Of a stretch of DNA of 64,000 nt, positions 1-9,300 are shown piece after piece (the first letter of the stretch is position 1; each line of letters starts with the position of its first letter). Below the pieces are notes generated by a model. It ran no database searches and had not been told where the DNA came from. It was given only the letters and a program-made list of their open reading frames with translations. This DNA comes from Mycobacterium haemophilum DSM 44634 (GTDB lineage: Bacteria > Actinomycetota > Actinomycetes > Mycobacteriales > Mycobacteriaceae), in contig NZ_CP011883.2 in the NCBI RefSeq assembly GCF_000340435.2, forward strand, positions 3,952,687 through 4,016,686, read 5' to 3'. Made by a program: the position numbers and the translations under genes.

Positions 1-463
1 TCGGGATCATCTCGATGCCCATCGTCTCGGTAATGGCAAAGTGTCGGTCATACCCGGGGACGGGGCACAGAAACTTGACACTCGCTTCGTCCTTCCAGGG
101 ACGTACCGAGTCCACCCCGCCGTACAACATCGAGAAGACGACCAGATCGTGCATCAACTCCAGGCTGGAGTTGTTGCCCGCGATCAGGTTGGGCACTCCG
201 ATGCCGAGCAGCTCCGCGAATATGGCCCGCAGTCCGGGCAGGCCGTGCAGGCCGCCGTAGTTGCGGGTGTCGACGCCCTCAGAGTCGCGGTAATCGTCTC
301 CGGGCAAGCGCAACAGCTGGTTGGACAGGTCGAGCTGTTCTGGGGACGGCTTGCCTCGAGTCAGATCCAAAGCCAGCTTCATGGCCTGCAGCTCCGCATA
401 ATCCTGCTGGTGGCGTGCGTGTACGGCTGCTAGCTCGTCAGGGCTGAGGGAATCGAACGACAT
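1..463 (-). CDS. aspC: Aspartate aminotransferase, N-terminal part (Rv3722c-like)
   Basis: The minus-strand frame from an ATG at 463 is open to the window edge, giving about 154 N-terminal residues. It begins MSFDSLSPDELAAVHARHQ and contains LDLTRGKPSPEQLDLSN, NYGGLHGLPGLR and AGNNSSLELMHDL, all typical of the Rv3722c family of PLP-dependent class I/II aminotransferases. The Mtb member is the main aspartate aminotransferase and works in cytosolic nitrogen distribution. The PLP lysine lies beyond the window edge. A GAAAGGG stretch precedes the start. The position upstream of the SRP RNA and the serine tRNA fits the Mtb order. The identification is firm; the C-terminal two thirds cannot be seen. 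Confidence 0.93.
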   Translation of the reverse strand, partial: MSFDSLSPDELAAVHARHQQDYAELQAMKLALDLTRGKPSPEQLDLSNQLLRLPGDDYRDSEGVDTRNYGGLHGLPGLRAIFAELLGIGVPNLIAGNNSSLELMHDLVVFSMLYGGVDSVRPWKDEASVKFLCPVPGYDRHFAITETMGIEMIP

Positions 464-558
464 CAATGGAACCCTTTCGCCGTCGAACACGGTGTGACAT
501 ACGCAGATTTGGGGCAGGCCCCGAGCATAAGCGCTGGTTACGACACCCCGACGTAGGG

Positions 559-642
559 GACCCCGCGCACCCGACAGAGCCCATTGACCCTTGCTGCCTT
601 CCGGCCCTGGGGGAGTTCACAGGATAGACGCCGCGCGGGGTC
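559..642 (-). ncRNA. ffs: Signal recognition particle RNA (4.5S)
   Basis: Read on the minus strand, the segment has the universal SRP RNA tip GGCCGGAAGGCAGCAAGG and a perfect 10-base terminal inverted repeat (gaccccgcgc at 559-568 and gcgcggggtc at 633-642), so it folds as one long hairpin. This RNA binds Ffh to target membrane proteins co-translationally. It is close to the aminotransferase gene, as in Mtb. The mature ends are estimated from the base-paired stem and may extend some bases further. Confidence 0.93.
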
Positions 643-656
643 CATCGCGAGTCTAG

Positions 657-768
657 CCCCGTGGCGATCGCAAGCGCGGCGCAGCCGGGCGCAGCGGGTC
701 ACCACGCATCTCACCCCGTGGCGATCGCAAGCGCGGCGCAGCCGGGCGCAGCGGGTCACCACGCATCT
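657..768. repeat. Two tandem copies of a 57-bp unit
   Basis: A unit starting ccccgtggcgatcgcaagcg begins at 657 and again at 714 (period 57) and ends near 768; the two copies look identical over about 55 bases. It lies between the SRP RNA and the tRNA, outside any gene. GCGATCGCAAGCGCGGC-type blocks are common intergenic elements in tuberculosis-group mycobacteria, so this is probably a small VNTR-like locus. Confidence 0.85.
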
Positions 769-836
769 TGCTCGGGTTGGGTCGGTCAGCGGCGACCGCA
801 ACACATGCGACCCGGCCCAGCGGCTACCATAGCCAC

Positions 837-922
837 GGAGGATTCGCCTAGTGGCCTATGGCGCTCGCCTGGAACGCGGGTTGGGTTAACAGCCCTCGCG
901 GGTTCAAATCCCGCATCCTCCG
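837..922 (+). tRNA. tRNA-Ser (anticodon GGA)
   Basis: The acceptor stem GGAGGAT (837-843) pairs with ATCCTCC (915-921), with discriminator G at 922. The anticodon arm is CTCGC-CTGGAAC-GCGGG with GGA in the loop, reading UCC/UCU serine codons. A long variable arm and a T-loop with GGTTCAAATCC follow, as expected for a class II tRNA of about 86 nt. CCA is not encoded. It lies directly upstream of lucA, matching the Mtb arrangement. Confidence 0.95.
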
Positions 923-1023
923 CACGCGGTCGTTCTTTCACAGACACGATCAAGTTGGACACTGCTCTGGAGTCGGGTTGGTCGCCTTTAGGCCGGCTTG
1001 AAGTCACCAGCACGAGGAGGGGT

Positions 1024-1776
1024 ATGGGGCGCAAAGTCGCCATGCTGTGGCACGCGTCATTTTCGATCGGCGCCGGCGTCCTCTACTTCTATTTTGTGCT
1101 GCCCCGCTGGCCGGAGCTGATGGGCGAAACCACGCACACGTTGGGGACGACGCTTCGCATCGTGACGGGTGTGCTGTTCGGCCTGGCCGCACTGCCGGTG
1201 GTGTTCACGCTGTTGCGCACCCGCAAGCCCGAGCTCGGCATCCCGCAGCTAGCACTGTCCATCAGAACCTGGTCGATCGTGGCCCACGTGCTGGCCGGGG
1301 TACTGATCGTGGGCACCGCCGTCAGCGAGATCTGGCTTAGCCTCGATGCCGCTGGACAGTGGTTGTTCGGGATTTACGGGGCCGCTGCCGCCATCGCGGT
1401 ACTCGGATTCGCCGCCTTCTACCTGTCGTTCGTCGCCGAGCTGCCACCGCCACCGCCGAAACCGATCAAGCCGAAGAAAACCAACCAGCGACGTATTCGC
1501 GGCCGGACGGGCCGCAAGGGCGACCAGGCTGACGCCGATGAAGTCGAGGTTGGCGAGCTCAAGGAGACCGAAACGCCAGCGCAGGCCGAAGAGGCCACCG
1601 CGGAGGACCCTGAGCCAGCACCCGAATCGGGGACGCAGGAAGAAGCTGACGAGCTCCCAGCCGACAAGGCCGAAGAGGCCGACGAGCCCCGGCGCGGATT
1701 GCACAACCGCCGTCCGACCGGCAAAGTGTCACATCGGCGCAGGCGTTCACGCGGCGGGGTCGCGGTCGAGGAGTAG
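1024..1776 (+). CDS. lucA: LucA, lipid uptake coordinator (Rv3723-like membrane protein)
   Basis: This is a 250-residue protein starting MGRKVAMLWHASF, close to the length I recall for Mtb LucA. Four hydrophobic segments (about residues 5-25, 38-62, 80-98 and 110-138) are followed by a proline run (PPPPPKPIKPKK) and a long charged cytoplasmic tail rich in Glu/Ala and ending in Arg repeats. In Mtb, LucA stabilises Mce1 and Mce4 transporters to coordinate fatty acid and cholesterol import. ATG at 1024 was chosen because GAGGAGGGG lies just upstream; the frame is open further upstream but runs through the tRNA. Neighbours match Mtb. Confidence 0.9.
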   Translation: MGRKVAMLWHASFSIGAGVLYFYFVLPRWPELMGETTHTLGTTLRIVTGVLFGLAALPVVFTLLRTRKPELGIPQLALSIRTWSIVAHVLAGVLIVGTAVSEIWLSLDAAGQWLFGIYGAAAAIAVLGFAAFYLSFVAELPPPPPKPIKPKKTNQRRIRGRTGRKGDQADADEVEVGELKETETPAQAEEATAEDPEPAPESGTQEEADELPADKAEEADEPRRGLHNRRPTGKVSHRRRRSRGGVAVEE

Positions 1777-1792
1777 CAGCCTAGCCGCGCAG

Positions 1793-2545
1793 TCAGTCGC
1801 GGCGCCGCAGCCGCTCGACCGAGTCAGCGATGCGCTGGCGCGTGTGCTCCGCCCCCCACAGCTGGCGAACCTCGCGGTCAATGCCACCAGCCTCGCGGAT
1901 CCGCGCCAGAGTAGGAGCGCGCAGTTGGGCCTTCGTATGCCGATAGACATCGACTGAAATATCGCCGAGGTCTGACGCCTCGGCAACGGCCGCCTCGACG
2001 AGATCTTCGGCGATGACACGGTGGGCAAGTCCGACCGCGACAGCCTCAACCCCCCGATAGATGCGGCCGCCAAGCAGCACTTCCTCCGCGCCATCTCCGC
2101 AGGCGTAACGCACCACTTCGAGCGCGGCCGGTGGAAACGGCACTCCGACGCGAACCTCCGACGCCCCGATCTGCGCATCGGGGCTCACCAGGCGACGGTC
2201 GCACGCGCAGGCCAGCACACACCCGCCTGCGATCGCGGCCCCATTGACTGCGGCCACGGTCGGCCCGGGATAGCAGAACATCGCCTCAAACATGTTGGAC
2301 AGAGCCGGGATCAGCCGATCGGTGTAGCTAGCCCCGCCCTGCAACACCCGGTTGAGCTCAACTCCAGCGCAGAACACCCGGCCAGCACCGGTGACGACGA
2401 GTGCCCCACCACCCGCACGTTGCAGCTCGCGGATGGCCTCGGTCAGCTCATCCAGCAACTCCTCGTCGAGGGCGTTAACGCGCCCCGACGAAAGGGTCAG
2501 TACCCGCACCGTTCCCACGACTTGGATCTCAATCAAATGACACAC
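1793..2545 (-). CDS. Enoyl-CoA hydratase/isomerase family protein
   Basis: A crotonase-fold protein of about 250 residues. Visible family features are VNALDEELLDELTEAI, the oxyanion-hole segment GAGRVFCAGVEL and the second oxyanion segment AAVNGAAIAGGCVLACACD. It probably acts on acyl-CoA thioesters in the cytosol; the substrate is unknown. The GTG at 2545 (MCHLIEIQVVG) is preferred over the open-frame start at 2674, which would overlap the upstream small gene and add a Pro/Arg-rich segment unlike the family. It converges on lucA with a 16-bp gap. I do not place this gene next to Rv3723 in Mtb. Confidence 0.82.
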   Translation of the reverse strand: MCHLIEIQVVGTVRVLTLSSGRVNALDEELLDELTEAIRELQRAGGGALVVTGAGRVFCAGVELNRVLQGGASYTDRLIPALSNMFEAMFCYPGPTVAAVNGAAIAGGCVLACACDRRLVSPDAQIGASEVRVGVPFPPAALEVVRYACGDGAEEVLLGGRIYRGVEAVAVGLAHRVIAEDLVEAAVAEASDLGDISVDVYRHTKAQLRAPTLARIREAGGIDREVRQLWGAEHTRQRIADSVERLRRRD

Positions 2546-2610
2546 TCCAGAGTTGCGCCCGGCTAGCGGAAATTCCCGGCTGCCGACCCTACCCGGCACG
2601 GGAGCCGGTG

Positions 2611-2988
2611 CTACTCGCGGCGGGCGAGGATGACCGGAATGTCGGTGTTCTCGTCGGTGTGATAGCTCGCGCACACCCGGTGGTAGCCGTCGGCGATCTG
2701 TAGCGGAACGCCCGTCGTGAAGTCGCCACGGATTAGCAGGATGGGCGACAGCGGCTCGCCTTTTCTGATTTTGGCCAGATCCGAAGCGACGTGGGGATTG
2801 TCAACAGGCAACAGACGCAGCTGCGCTGCCCGAAGAATGTCTTTGGCCTTCTTGTGCACAACGGTTCCGGCCTGCAGCTGCTCCGTCAACTCTTTGACAG
2901 AGTGCATGTCCGCAAGTAAACCAAGGTAATCGGCTGCCGCCGGAAAATCATGTGCCTCAGGCCTTTCCAGCCATTTCACGCTCGCCAT
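2611..2988 (-). CDS. Small ParB/sulfiredoxin-like domain protein
   Basis: A 125-residue protein with no membrane segment or signal. Near the C-terminus PLQIADGYHRVCASY resembles the GxHR motif of ParB/sulfiredoxin-like nucleotide-binding folds, preceded by a KIRKGEPLSPILLI segment that also fits. I do not recognise a characterised member, and nuclease or kinase activity cannot be claimed. It lies 65 bp upstream of the enoyl-CoA hydratase in the same direction and may be co-transcribed with it. Start at 2988 (MASVKWLERPE) follows a GGGAGG on the coding strand. Confidence 0.7.
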   Translation of the reverse strand: MASVKWLERPEAHDFPAAADYLGLLADMHSVKELTEQLQAGTVVHKKAKDILRAAQLRLLPVDNPHVASDLAKIRKGEPLSPILLIRGDFTTGVPLQIADGYHRVCASYHTDENTDIPVILARRE

Positions 2989-3286
2989 CGGATGCCTCCC
3001 TCCATCTGACGCCCGCCACCCGACATCGCTAAGCCGGCTGAAACGCGACGCCCGTGTCGAGGCAGCCTACCGGCTTGACGCCAAGACAATTGGGGTCGGT
3101 AGTAACTCGCGCTTGAAACGCCTTCTCACGGCAGCGATCTGCCGGACTTGAACCCGGCTTCGGTGACCTGCGTCAAGCCAAGCGGCAAGATGACCACAAG
3201 GCCACCCCGAAGGTCGACCCCTGACGTGCGGCTGATCGATCGAACTCCGGGCGGCGAACGTGCCTGCGTCGAGCCGCCGCTTCCCT

Positions 3287-3515
3287 ATGGAGCGAGTGCC
3301 AATCAGATACCGCGTCGTGCAATGGTGCACCGGCAACGTCGGCAAAAGCTCGCTGCAATCGATCGTCGCCAACCCCGCGCTGGAACTGGCCGCCGGGGAA
3401 AGCCGGCCGCGACGCGGGCGAACTAATCGGCATGCCGCTGCTGGGTGTGACCACCACCCACGACGTCGACGCGCTGCTCACCCTAAAACCGGACTGCGTG
3501 GCGCCAAAAAGCTAG
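3287..3515 (+). pseudogene. Remnant of a dihydrodipicolinate reductase-like oxidoreductase
   Basis: Starting at 3287 the frame reads MERVPIRYRVVQWCTGNVGK and SSLQSIVANPALELA, the Rossmann N-terminus of a mycobacterial NAD(P)-dependent reductase family. The homology then continues in another frame as AGELIGMPLLGVTTTHDV and DALLTLKPDCV before it stops near 3515. A frameshift near 3395-3405 and loss of the remaining roughly 250 residues make this a broken gene. The preceding stretch 2989-3286 holds no gene I can support. Confidence 0.75.
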
Positions 3516-3541
3516 CCCACCATCACCATGACCTCGACGAC

Positions 3542-4843
3542 CTAAGCGTCCCCCGACGCTGCCGTTCCAGGGCTGGCCGCTCGCCGCCGAGCGGGCTTGG
3601 TGTAGGTCGCGCCAAGCTGCGGCACCTCGCGCGGGCCTTGGTGACGAGCGGCCTCGATCGCCTTACGCAGCGGACCGGCCAAGCCCGCGAATGACCCCAT
3701 GTCGAAAAGCCGTGGCGTCACAAGCCGGTTGTGTATGTAACCGAACGAGCTGTGGGTTGCCGGATCCGCCCATCCGAGGGTTCCGCCTAGCCCAATGTGA
3801 CCAAAGCCTTTGAGTAAGCCCGGAATTGGCGATTCGTGATAGCCAAGGTGAAAAGGCATCGGCATCATCGTGTTCAAGTCGGGCCAGGGAATTCGCGACT
3901 CGCCCGTCAGGCCACGCACCAACGCTTTGGACAGGTACCGTTTGCGGTCGATACGGCCGTCGTCGGCCAATACCGCATACATTTTGGCCAGGGCGCGGGC
4001 GGTCAGCACACCATTGGCCGCTGGAATCTCGCCGTCCAGCAGCGGCGTATCCCCTTGGATCAGCGATACGACGCCCGGGAAGTACACCGCCCCCAGGGCA
4101 CCGGAAAACGGCAGACCGGCCACTTTCGGTGCGATGAAGTTAAACACCGGACCGCGCAGGTTCAGCTGCGGCATCAGGATCTGCGCCGGCCGGGTCGGCG
4201 AGCCGGCAGGAGGGCGGCCAAGATGCATGCCGTCGGTGTTGAGCGGGCGCGCGACCTCCTCGCGGATCAGCTGGCGCATGCCTTTGCCGGTCACCGCTCG
4301 GGCCAGGCCAGACAGCAGCCATCCATAGGTCAGCGCATGGTAGGCCTGCACGCCCCGCAGATGATCGACCCCCGCAGCCGCCAGGCGCTGCTCCATACGG
4401 AGATGGTCCATCAACTCCGTCTTGGTGACGCCCCGCAGATGCGACAACCCCGATCGATGCCGCAGCACGTCGCGAATCGTGATGTCGGCCTTCCCGTGGG
4501 CCGCGAACTCCGGCCAGTAGTCGCAGACCGGCGCGTCATAGGACAGCAACCCGCGGTCGACCAGCCGGTGAATCACCGTCGACGCGACGCCCTTGGTCGA
4601 CGAGAAAACCATTGCGCCGGTATCGGCGGTCCAGAGCTCCGTGCCGGCTCGGTCCGACCACCCGGTCCAGACGTCGACGACGGGCCGCCCTTCGATGTAC
4701 ACGCTGAGGGCTCCGCCACCAAGCCGCCGCCCGGGAAATAGCTGCGCGAACAGCTTGACGACGTTTGCGAAATGCGGGTCGGCAGCCCCGGACACACCGC
4801 GCGGCAAGCCGTCGCCGGTGACGAGAAGAGCTGCCGGTGTCAC
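3542..4843 (-). CDS. Serine esterase / beta-lactamase family protein (LipL/LipE-like)
   Basis: A 433-residue class C beta-lactamase-fold protein. The catalytic SxxK motif is visible as VFSSTKGVAST (about residue 80), followed by a YHALTYGWLLSGLARAVTG segment carrying the family tyrosine and GFGHIGLGGTLGWADP in place of the KTG element. It resembles Mtb LipL, LipD and LipE, which hydrolyse short-chain esters; no cleavable signal is evident. Length matches the family (about 415-446 residues). It abuts the reductase remnant and is divergent from the cutinase gene. The substrate is unknown, and which Mtb Lip protein is the true orthologue cannot be decided by eye. Confidence 0.85.
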   Translation of the reverse strand: MTPAALLVTGDGLPRGVSGAADPHFANVVKLFAQLFPGRRLGGGALSVYIEGRPVVDVWTGWSDRAGTELWTADTGAMVFSSTKGVASTVIHRLVDRGLLSYDAPVCDYWPEFAAHGKADITIRDVLRHRSGLSHLRGVTKTELMDHLRMEQRLAAAGVDHLRGVQAYHALTYGWLLSGLARAVTGKGMRQLIREEVARPLNTDGMHLGRPPAGSPTRPAQILMPQLNLRGPVFNFIAPKVAGLPFSGALGAVYFPGVVSLIQGDTPLLDGEIPAANGVLTARALAKMYAVLADDGRIDRKRYLSKALVRGLTGESRIPWPDLNTMMPMPFHLGYHESPIPGLLKGFGHIGLGGTLGWADPATHSSFGYIHNRLVTPRLFDMGSFAGLAGPLRKAIEAARHQGPREVPQLGATYTKPARRRAASPGTAASGDA

Positions 4844-5128
4844 TGCGCTGCGCGGCCCCGCGCCCTCAACCGAGCTACCGCGGGAGCAGCATGTCCGCGA
4901 CCTGATGCGATCACGAGGATGACGCTATCAGTAGCACCGGCGCGGTTGGGTTCAGTTTGACGCGTACCCGCCGCCGGTGGTTCAGCTAAGGCGAGCTAGT
5001 TCAACCGAAGCCCAGCCGTACCGCCCAGCAAAATTGGGCGATCGTGCCATCAGGTTACAAAAAGGGTCTTGTGGCTATCCATATCGCAATTAGCATCGCA
5101 ATAGCGGATTGAAATTGGGGTAAGGGTC

Positions 5129-5863
5129 ATGAAGCGACGCGATTGGGTAGACGTCATCAATTTGATCGGTGCCAAGCGGTTCCCTGGGATTGCGGTGGCC
5201 GTGGGCGTCGCAGCGGTTGCGGCCAGTTGGGCCCTGCTGGGCGTGCCGGTGCCCGCAGCGACTGCCGACCCTTGTCCCGACATCGATGTGGTGTTCGCTC
5301 GCGGCACCGGCGAGCCGCCTGGCATTGGCAGCGTGGGAGGGCCTTTCGTGGACGCGCTGCGCAGCCAGGTTGGGTCCAAATCAATCGGGGTCTACCCGGT
5401 CAATTACCCCGCCAGTAGCGACTTCGGCAACAGTGATTTCCCCTTCACGGTCATCGATGGAATTCGTGACGCGAGCTCTCATATCGAGTCCATGGCAGCG
5501 AACTGCCCCAAGACCCGGGAGGTGCTGGGCGGATATTCCCAAGGCGCAGCAGTGGCTGGATATGTCACCTCGGCTGCCGTTCCGCCGGGAATACCTGCCG
5601 CCGTGGTCCCCCCACCCATGCCGCCGGAGGTAGCAAGCCACGTCGCCGCGGTCACGCTTTTCGGAACACCGTCGGATCATTTCCTGCAGCAATACGGCGC
5701 GCCGCCGATCGCCATCGGCCCGCTGTATCAGCCCAAGACCCTCGAGTTGTGCGCTGTGGGCGATGCGATTTGTGGTGACGGCGGCAGTCCCGCCGCGCAT
5801 GCGCTCTATTCGGTGAACGGCATGGCGGGTCAGGCTGCGGACTACGCCGCAAACCACCTGTAA
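5129..5863 (+). CDS. cut5: Cutinase-family secreted hydrolase, full length (Cut5)
   Basis: A 244-residue protein with an N-terminal signal segment (about residues 15-46, ending AATADP) followed by a cutinase domain. The nucleophile motif GGYSQGA (Ser137), an Asp in LCAVGDAICGDG (Asp212) and a His in AAHALYS (His224) form the expected triad, with cysteines placed for the family disulfides. Cutinases of this group hydrolyse lipid or ester substrates outside the cell. In Mtb the gene after Rv3723 is annotated as two pieces (cut5a/cut5b); here a single intact frame spans the whole family length. ATG at 5129 follows a GGGGTAAGGG stretch. The 285 bp upstream is AT-richer and presumably holds its promoter. 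Confidence 0.85.
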   Translation: MKRRDWVDVINLIGAKRFPGIAVAVGVAAVAASWALLGVPVPAATADPCPDIDVVFARGTGEPPGIGSVGGPFVDALRSQVGSKSIGVYPVNYPASSDFGNSDFPFTVIDGIRDASSHIESMAANCPKTREVLGGYSQGAAVAGYVTSAAVPPGIPAAVVPPPMPPEVASHVAAVTLFGTPSDHFLQQYGAPPIAIGPLYQPKTLELCAVGDAICGDGGSPAAHALYSVNGMAGQAADYAANHL

Positions 5864-5931
5864 CTTGCAATTCCGTTTCCCGACAAAGTAATTCGCGCCT
5901 CCGCCGCGGTAGCGTCGGGGGCAGCTAGACG

Positions 5932-6195
5932 TTATGTGGTCGGCCCAGGAGGTTGCGCGTGCTGCTCATCGGAAGGCTCGCCAGGGGGCGAATTCTTCAG
6001 CCAGTTCCTGAGCCGAAGAAGCTGATTGATCACGATGCCGATCCCCAGGAGCGCCAGCGTCGTCACCACAATTGCGGTGGTCACGCACTCCATGGTGACA
6101 GGCCGAAGCATCGGCGGCTTCGTTGGCTGCCCGCGAGTCGCTAAAAGTAGGAACGATTTTCGCATTGGTCGTTTCGGCGCAGTGACTCTCGTCAC
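5932..6195 (-). CDS. Possible small single-span membrane protein
   Basis: A minus-strand frame encodes up to 87 residues with one clear transmembrane helix (TTAIVVTTLALLGIGIVINQ) followed by basic RLRNWLK and a short Pro/Glu tail. An internal ATG at about 6093 (MECVTTAIVV) would place the helix at the N-terminus and may be the real start. No strong ribosome site is visible for either start, and I recognise no family. It is divergent from the large MFS-patatin gene. The helix composition favours a real gene, but confidence is limited. Confidence 0.4.
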   Translation of the reverse strand: MTRVTAPKRPMRKSFLLLATRGQPTKPPMLRPVTMECVTTAIVVTTLALLGIGIVINQLLRLRNWLKNSPPGEPSDEQHAQPPGPTT

Positions 6196-6306
6196 GCTTT
6201 ATGAACCAACGGCACTGCCACCGCGTACATTAATTCGGCACGCGTACATCAATTCGGCCGGTGGTTTCCCCCTTCATCACCACCTGGCCGGAAAACCCCT
6301 CAAAAA

Positions 6307-9300
6307 TTGCCGGAGCTCATTATTACCGTACAGACCGTGCGCACCAACGCTGCGCCACCCCCCATTCAGACGCCGGTTGTCGACCCGGAACCAGGCAGCC
6401 GCCGCAGACCGCGACATCGCACCGGCGCTCCGCTTCGTCGACGCCGCCAGTCCTCCCCGACGGCGGTGCTGCTGGTGGCGGCTTTCGGTGCCTTCCTCGC
6501 GTTTCTTGATTCCACCATCGTCAATGTCGCGTTCCCCGACATTCAGCGGTATTTCCATAGCGGCATCAGCAACCTGTCGTGGGTGCTCAACGCCTACAAC
6601 ATTGTCTTCGCCGCGTTCTTGGTGGCGGCCGGCAAGCTCGCTGACCTGATGGGGCGCCGGCGGTTGTTCATCTCCGGCGTGGTGTTGTTCACGGTGGCCT
6701 CCGGCCTGTGCGCCGCTGCCGGCACCACCGGGCAGCTGATTGCGTTTCGGGTGCTGCAGGGTATTGGCGCAGCGGTTCTAGTGCCGGCATCGCTCGGGCT
6801 CGTTGTCGAGGCCTTCGACGCCAAGCGGCGCGCGCACGGGGTAAACCTGTGGGGCGCGGTGGGGGCCATTGCCGCGGGCCTCGGTCCGCCGGTCGGCGGG
6901 GCCCTGGTGGAGGCGTTGAACTGGCGGTGGGTGTTCCTGGTGAACCTCCCGTTGGGCGTCGCGGCGGTGCTGGCAGCTCGGCGCGTGCTGGTGGAGAGCC
7001 GGGCCGCGGGACGGCGCCGCGCGCCCGATTTGCGTGGCGCGGCGCTGCTGGCCCTGGCGCTGGGTCTGTTGACCCTGGGGCTGATCAAGGGCTCGGACTG
7101 GGGTTGGGGCAGCGTACCGACAATCGGGGTGCTGGTGGCAGCGGCGGTCGCACTGGTCGGATTTGTGATGAGCTCGCGGTACCACCCGGCGCCGCTGCTT
7201 GATCCCGCGTTGTTGCGCATGCGGTCGTTCGTGGCCAGCAGCGTGCTCACCGCCATCGCCTGCGTCGGTTTCTACGCCTACCTGCTGACGCACGTGCTGT
7301 TCCTGAACTACGTGTGGGGCTACTCGCTGCTGCGGGCCGGCCTCGCGGTGGCCCCCGCCGCGTTCATCGCGGCCGTGGTTGCGGGGGGGCTGGGCCGCGT
7401 CGCCGACCGGCATGGGTATCGCCTGATCATCACTGTCGGCGCGCTGTTTTGGGCTGCCGGACTGCTCTGGTACCTGAAGTGTGTCGGGTCCAAACCCGAC
7501 TTCCTCGGTGAATGGTTGCCCGGCCAAATACTGCAGGGAATCGGGGTGGGCGCCACGTTCCCGCTGCTGGGCAGCGCCGCCCTGGCCGGGCTGGCCGCGG
7601 GCGGCAGCTATGCCACCGCTTCGGCCGTGACCGGCACCATCCGCCAGGTCGGCGCCGTTATCGGCGTCGCGCTGTTGGTGGTCCTGATCGGCACACCGGC
7701 ACATGGCTTGACTGATGAGGCGCTGCGCCGCGGGTGGGCGATGGCCGCAATCTGTTTTGTCGCGGTCGCGGTCGGGGCGGTGTCGCTGGGCCGCGTCCGC
7801 CAGGCCCCCGCGGAGGTGGTTGAGGCACAGCCCGCGCCGCCAGTCGATCCCCCGCGATCGGGGCAACAGGCGATGGTGTCCACACCGACGGAACCGGCGC
7901 GGCCGGCGTCCCACCACGTCGAGGTGCCGGGGGCTCCGTCGGTGTTTTCCGAGCTGGACTCGGTCACCCTGGCCCAGCTGCGGGACCGCGGCGAGCAGGT
8001 GGAGCTGACGGCTGGCTCATATCTGTTCCACGCGGGCGATGCGTCTGATGCGCTTTACGTGGTGCAGAACGGCCGCCTACAGGTGCTCGACGCGGACGGC
8101 GTGGTCGCGGAGCTGGGCCGCGGCGAGGTGGTCGGCGAGCGTGGGTTGTTGATCGGTGCGCCGCGTTGGGCGTCGGTTCGAGCCGTACGGGACTCGTCCC
8201 TCACCCGACTGACCAAAGCCGAATTCGACAAGATCGCCGACGCCCGCGTACTTGGGGCACTGGTGCGAGTGCTCGCCCAACGGCAGCATCAGACTCCCCG
8301 CGCGGCCTTCCGGACAACACCCGAAACCGTAATCACGGTCATCGGCGCCGACGCCAGCGCACCGATAGCGATGGTGGCCACCGAACTTTGCGCGGCCCTG
8401 TCGACCCGGCTACGGGTAGTCGCCCCTGGCCGCGTCGACCGTGACGGGCTGGAACGCGCCGAACAGACCGCGGATCGGGTGGTGTTGCAGGTGGCGGCCG
8501 ATGATCCAGAGTGGCGGGACTTCTGTTTGCGCGTCGCCGATCGCGTGGTGCTGGTCGCGGGTAACCCAGTCCCGCCTGCACAGCCGCTGCCGACAGCAGC
8601 TCAGGGCGCTGATCTGGTGTTGGCCGGACCGCCCGCCGACCAGGAGCACCGGCGTGCGTGGGAGCAATTGATCACGCCGCGGTCAGTGCATGTGGTCCGC
8701 CGTGGCGGCTACACCGACGACCTGCGCCCGCTCGCCGCTCGCATCGCCGGCAGGTCGGTCGGTCTCGTCCTTGGCGGTGGCAGCGCGCGGGCGTGTGCCC
8801 ACCTCGGCGTGCTGGAGGAGCTGGAGGCAGCCGGGATCACGGTCGACCGGTTCGCCGGCACCAGCATGGGTGCGGTCATCGCTGGGCTGGCAGCTTGCGG
8901 TTTAGATGCGGCTGGTGTGGATGCGTACATCTACGAGTGCTTCGTGCGCAAGAGCCACAGCGACTACACCCTGCCGAGCAAGGGACTCATCCGTGGGAAA
9001 CGCACCATGGCCACCCTGCGCAGCGCCTTTGGCGCGCAGCTGATCGAGGAGCTGCCGAAGCAGTTCCGCTGCGTCAGCGTGGATCTGCTAGCACGACGGC
9101 CCGTTGTGCACCGCCGAGGTCCGCTGGCCGACGTCCTCGCCTGTTCGTTGCGGCTACCGCTGCTGTATGCGCCCATGGTTTATAACGGCGCATTGCACGT
9201 CGATGGGGGCGTGCTGGATAACGTGCCCGTCACCGCGCTGGCGGGGTCGGAGGGCCCGCTGATTGCGGTGAGCGTGGCCACCGGCGCCAGCCCAAGTCCC

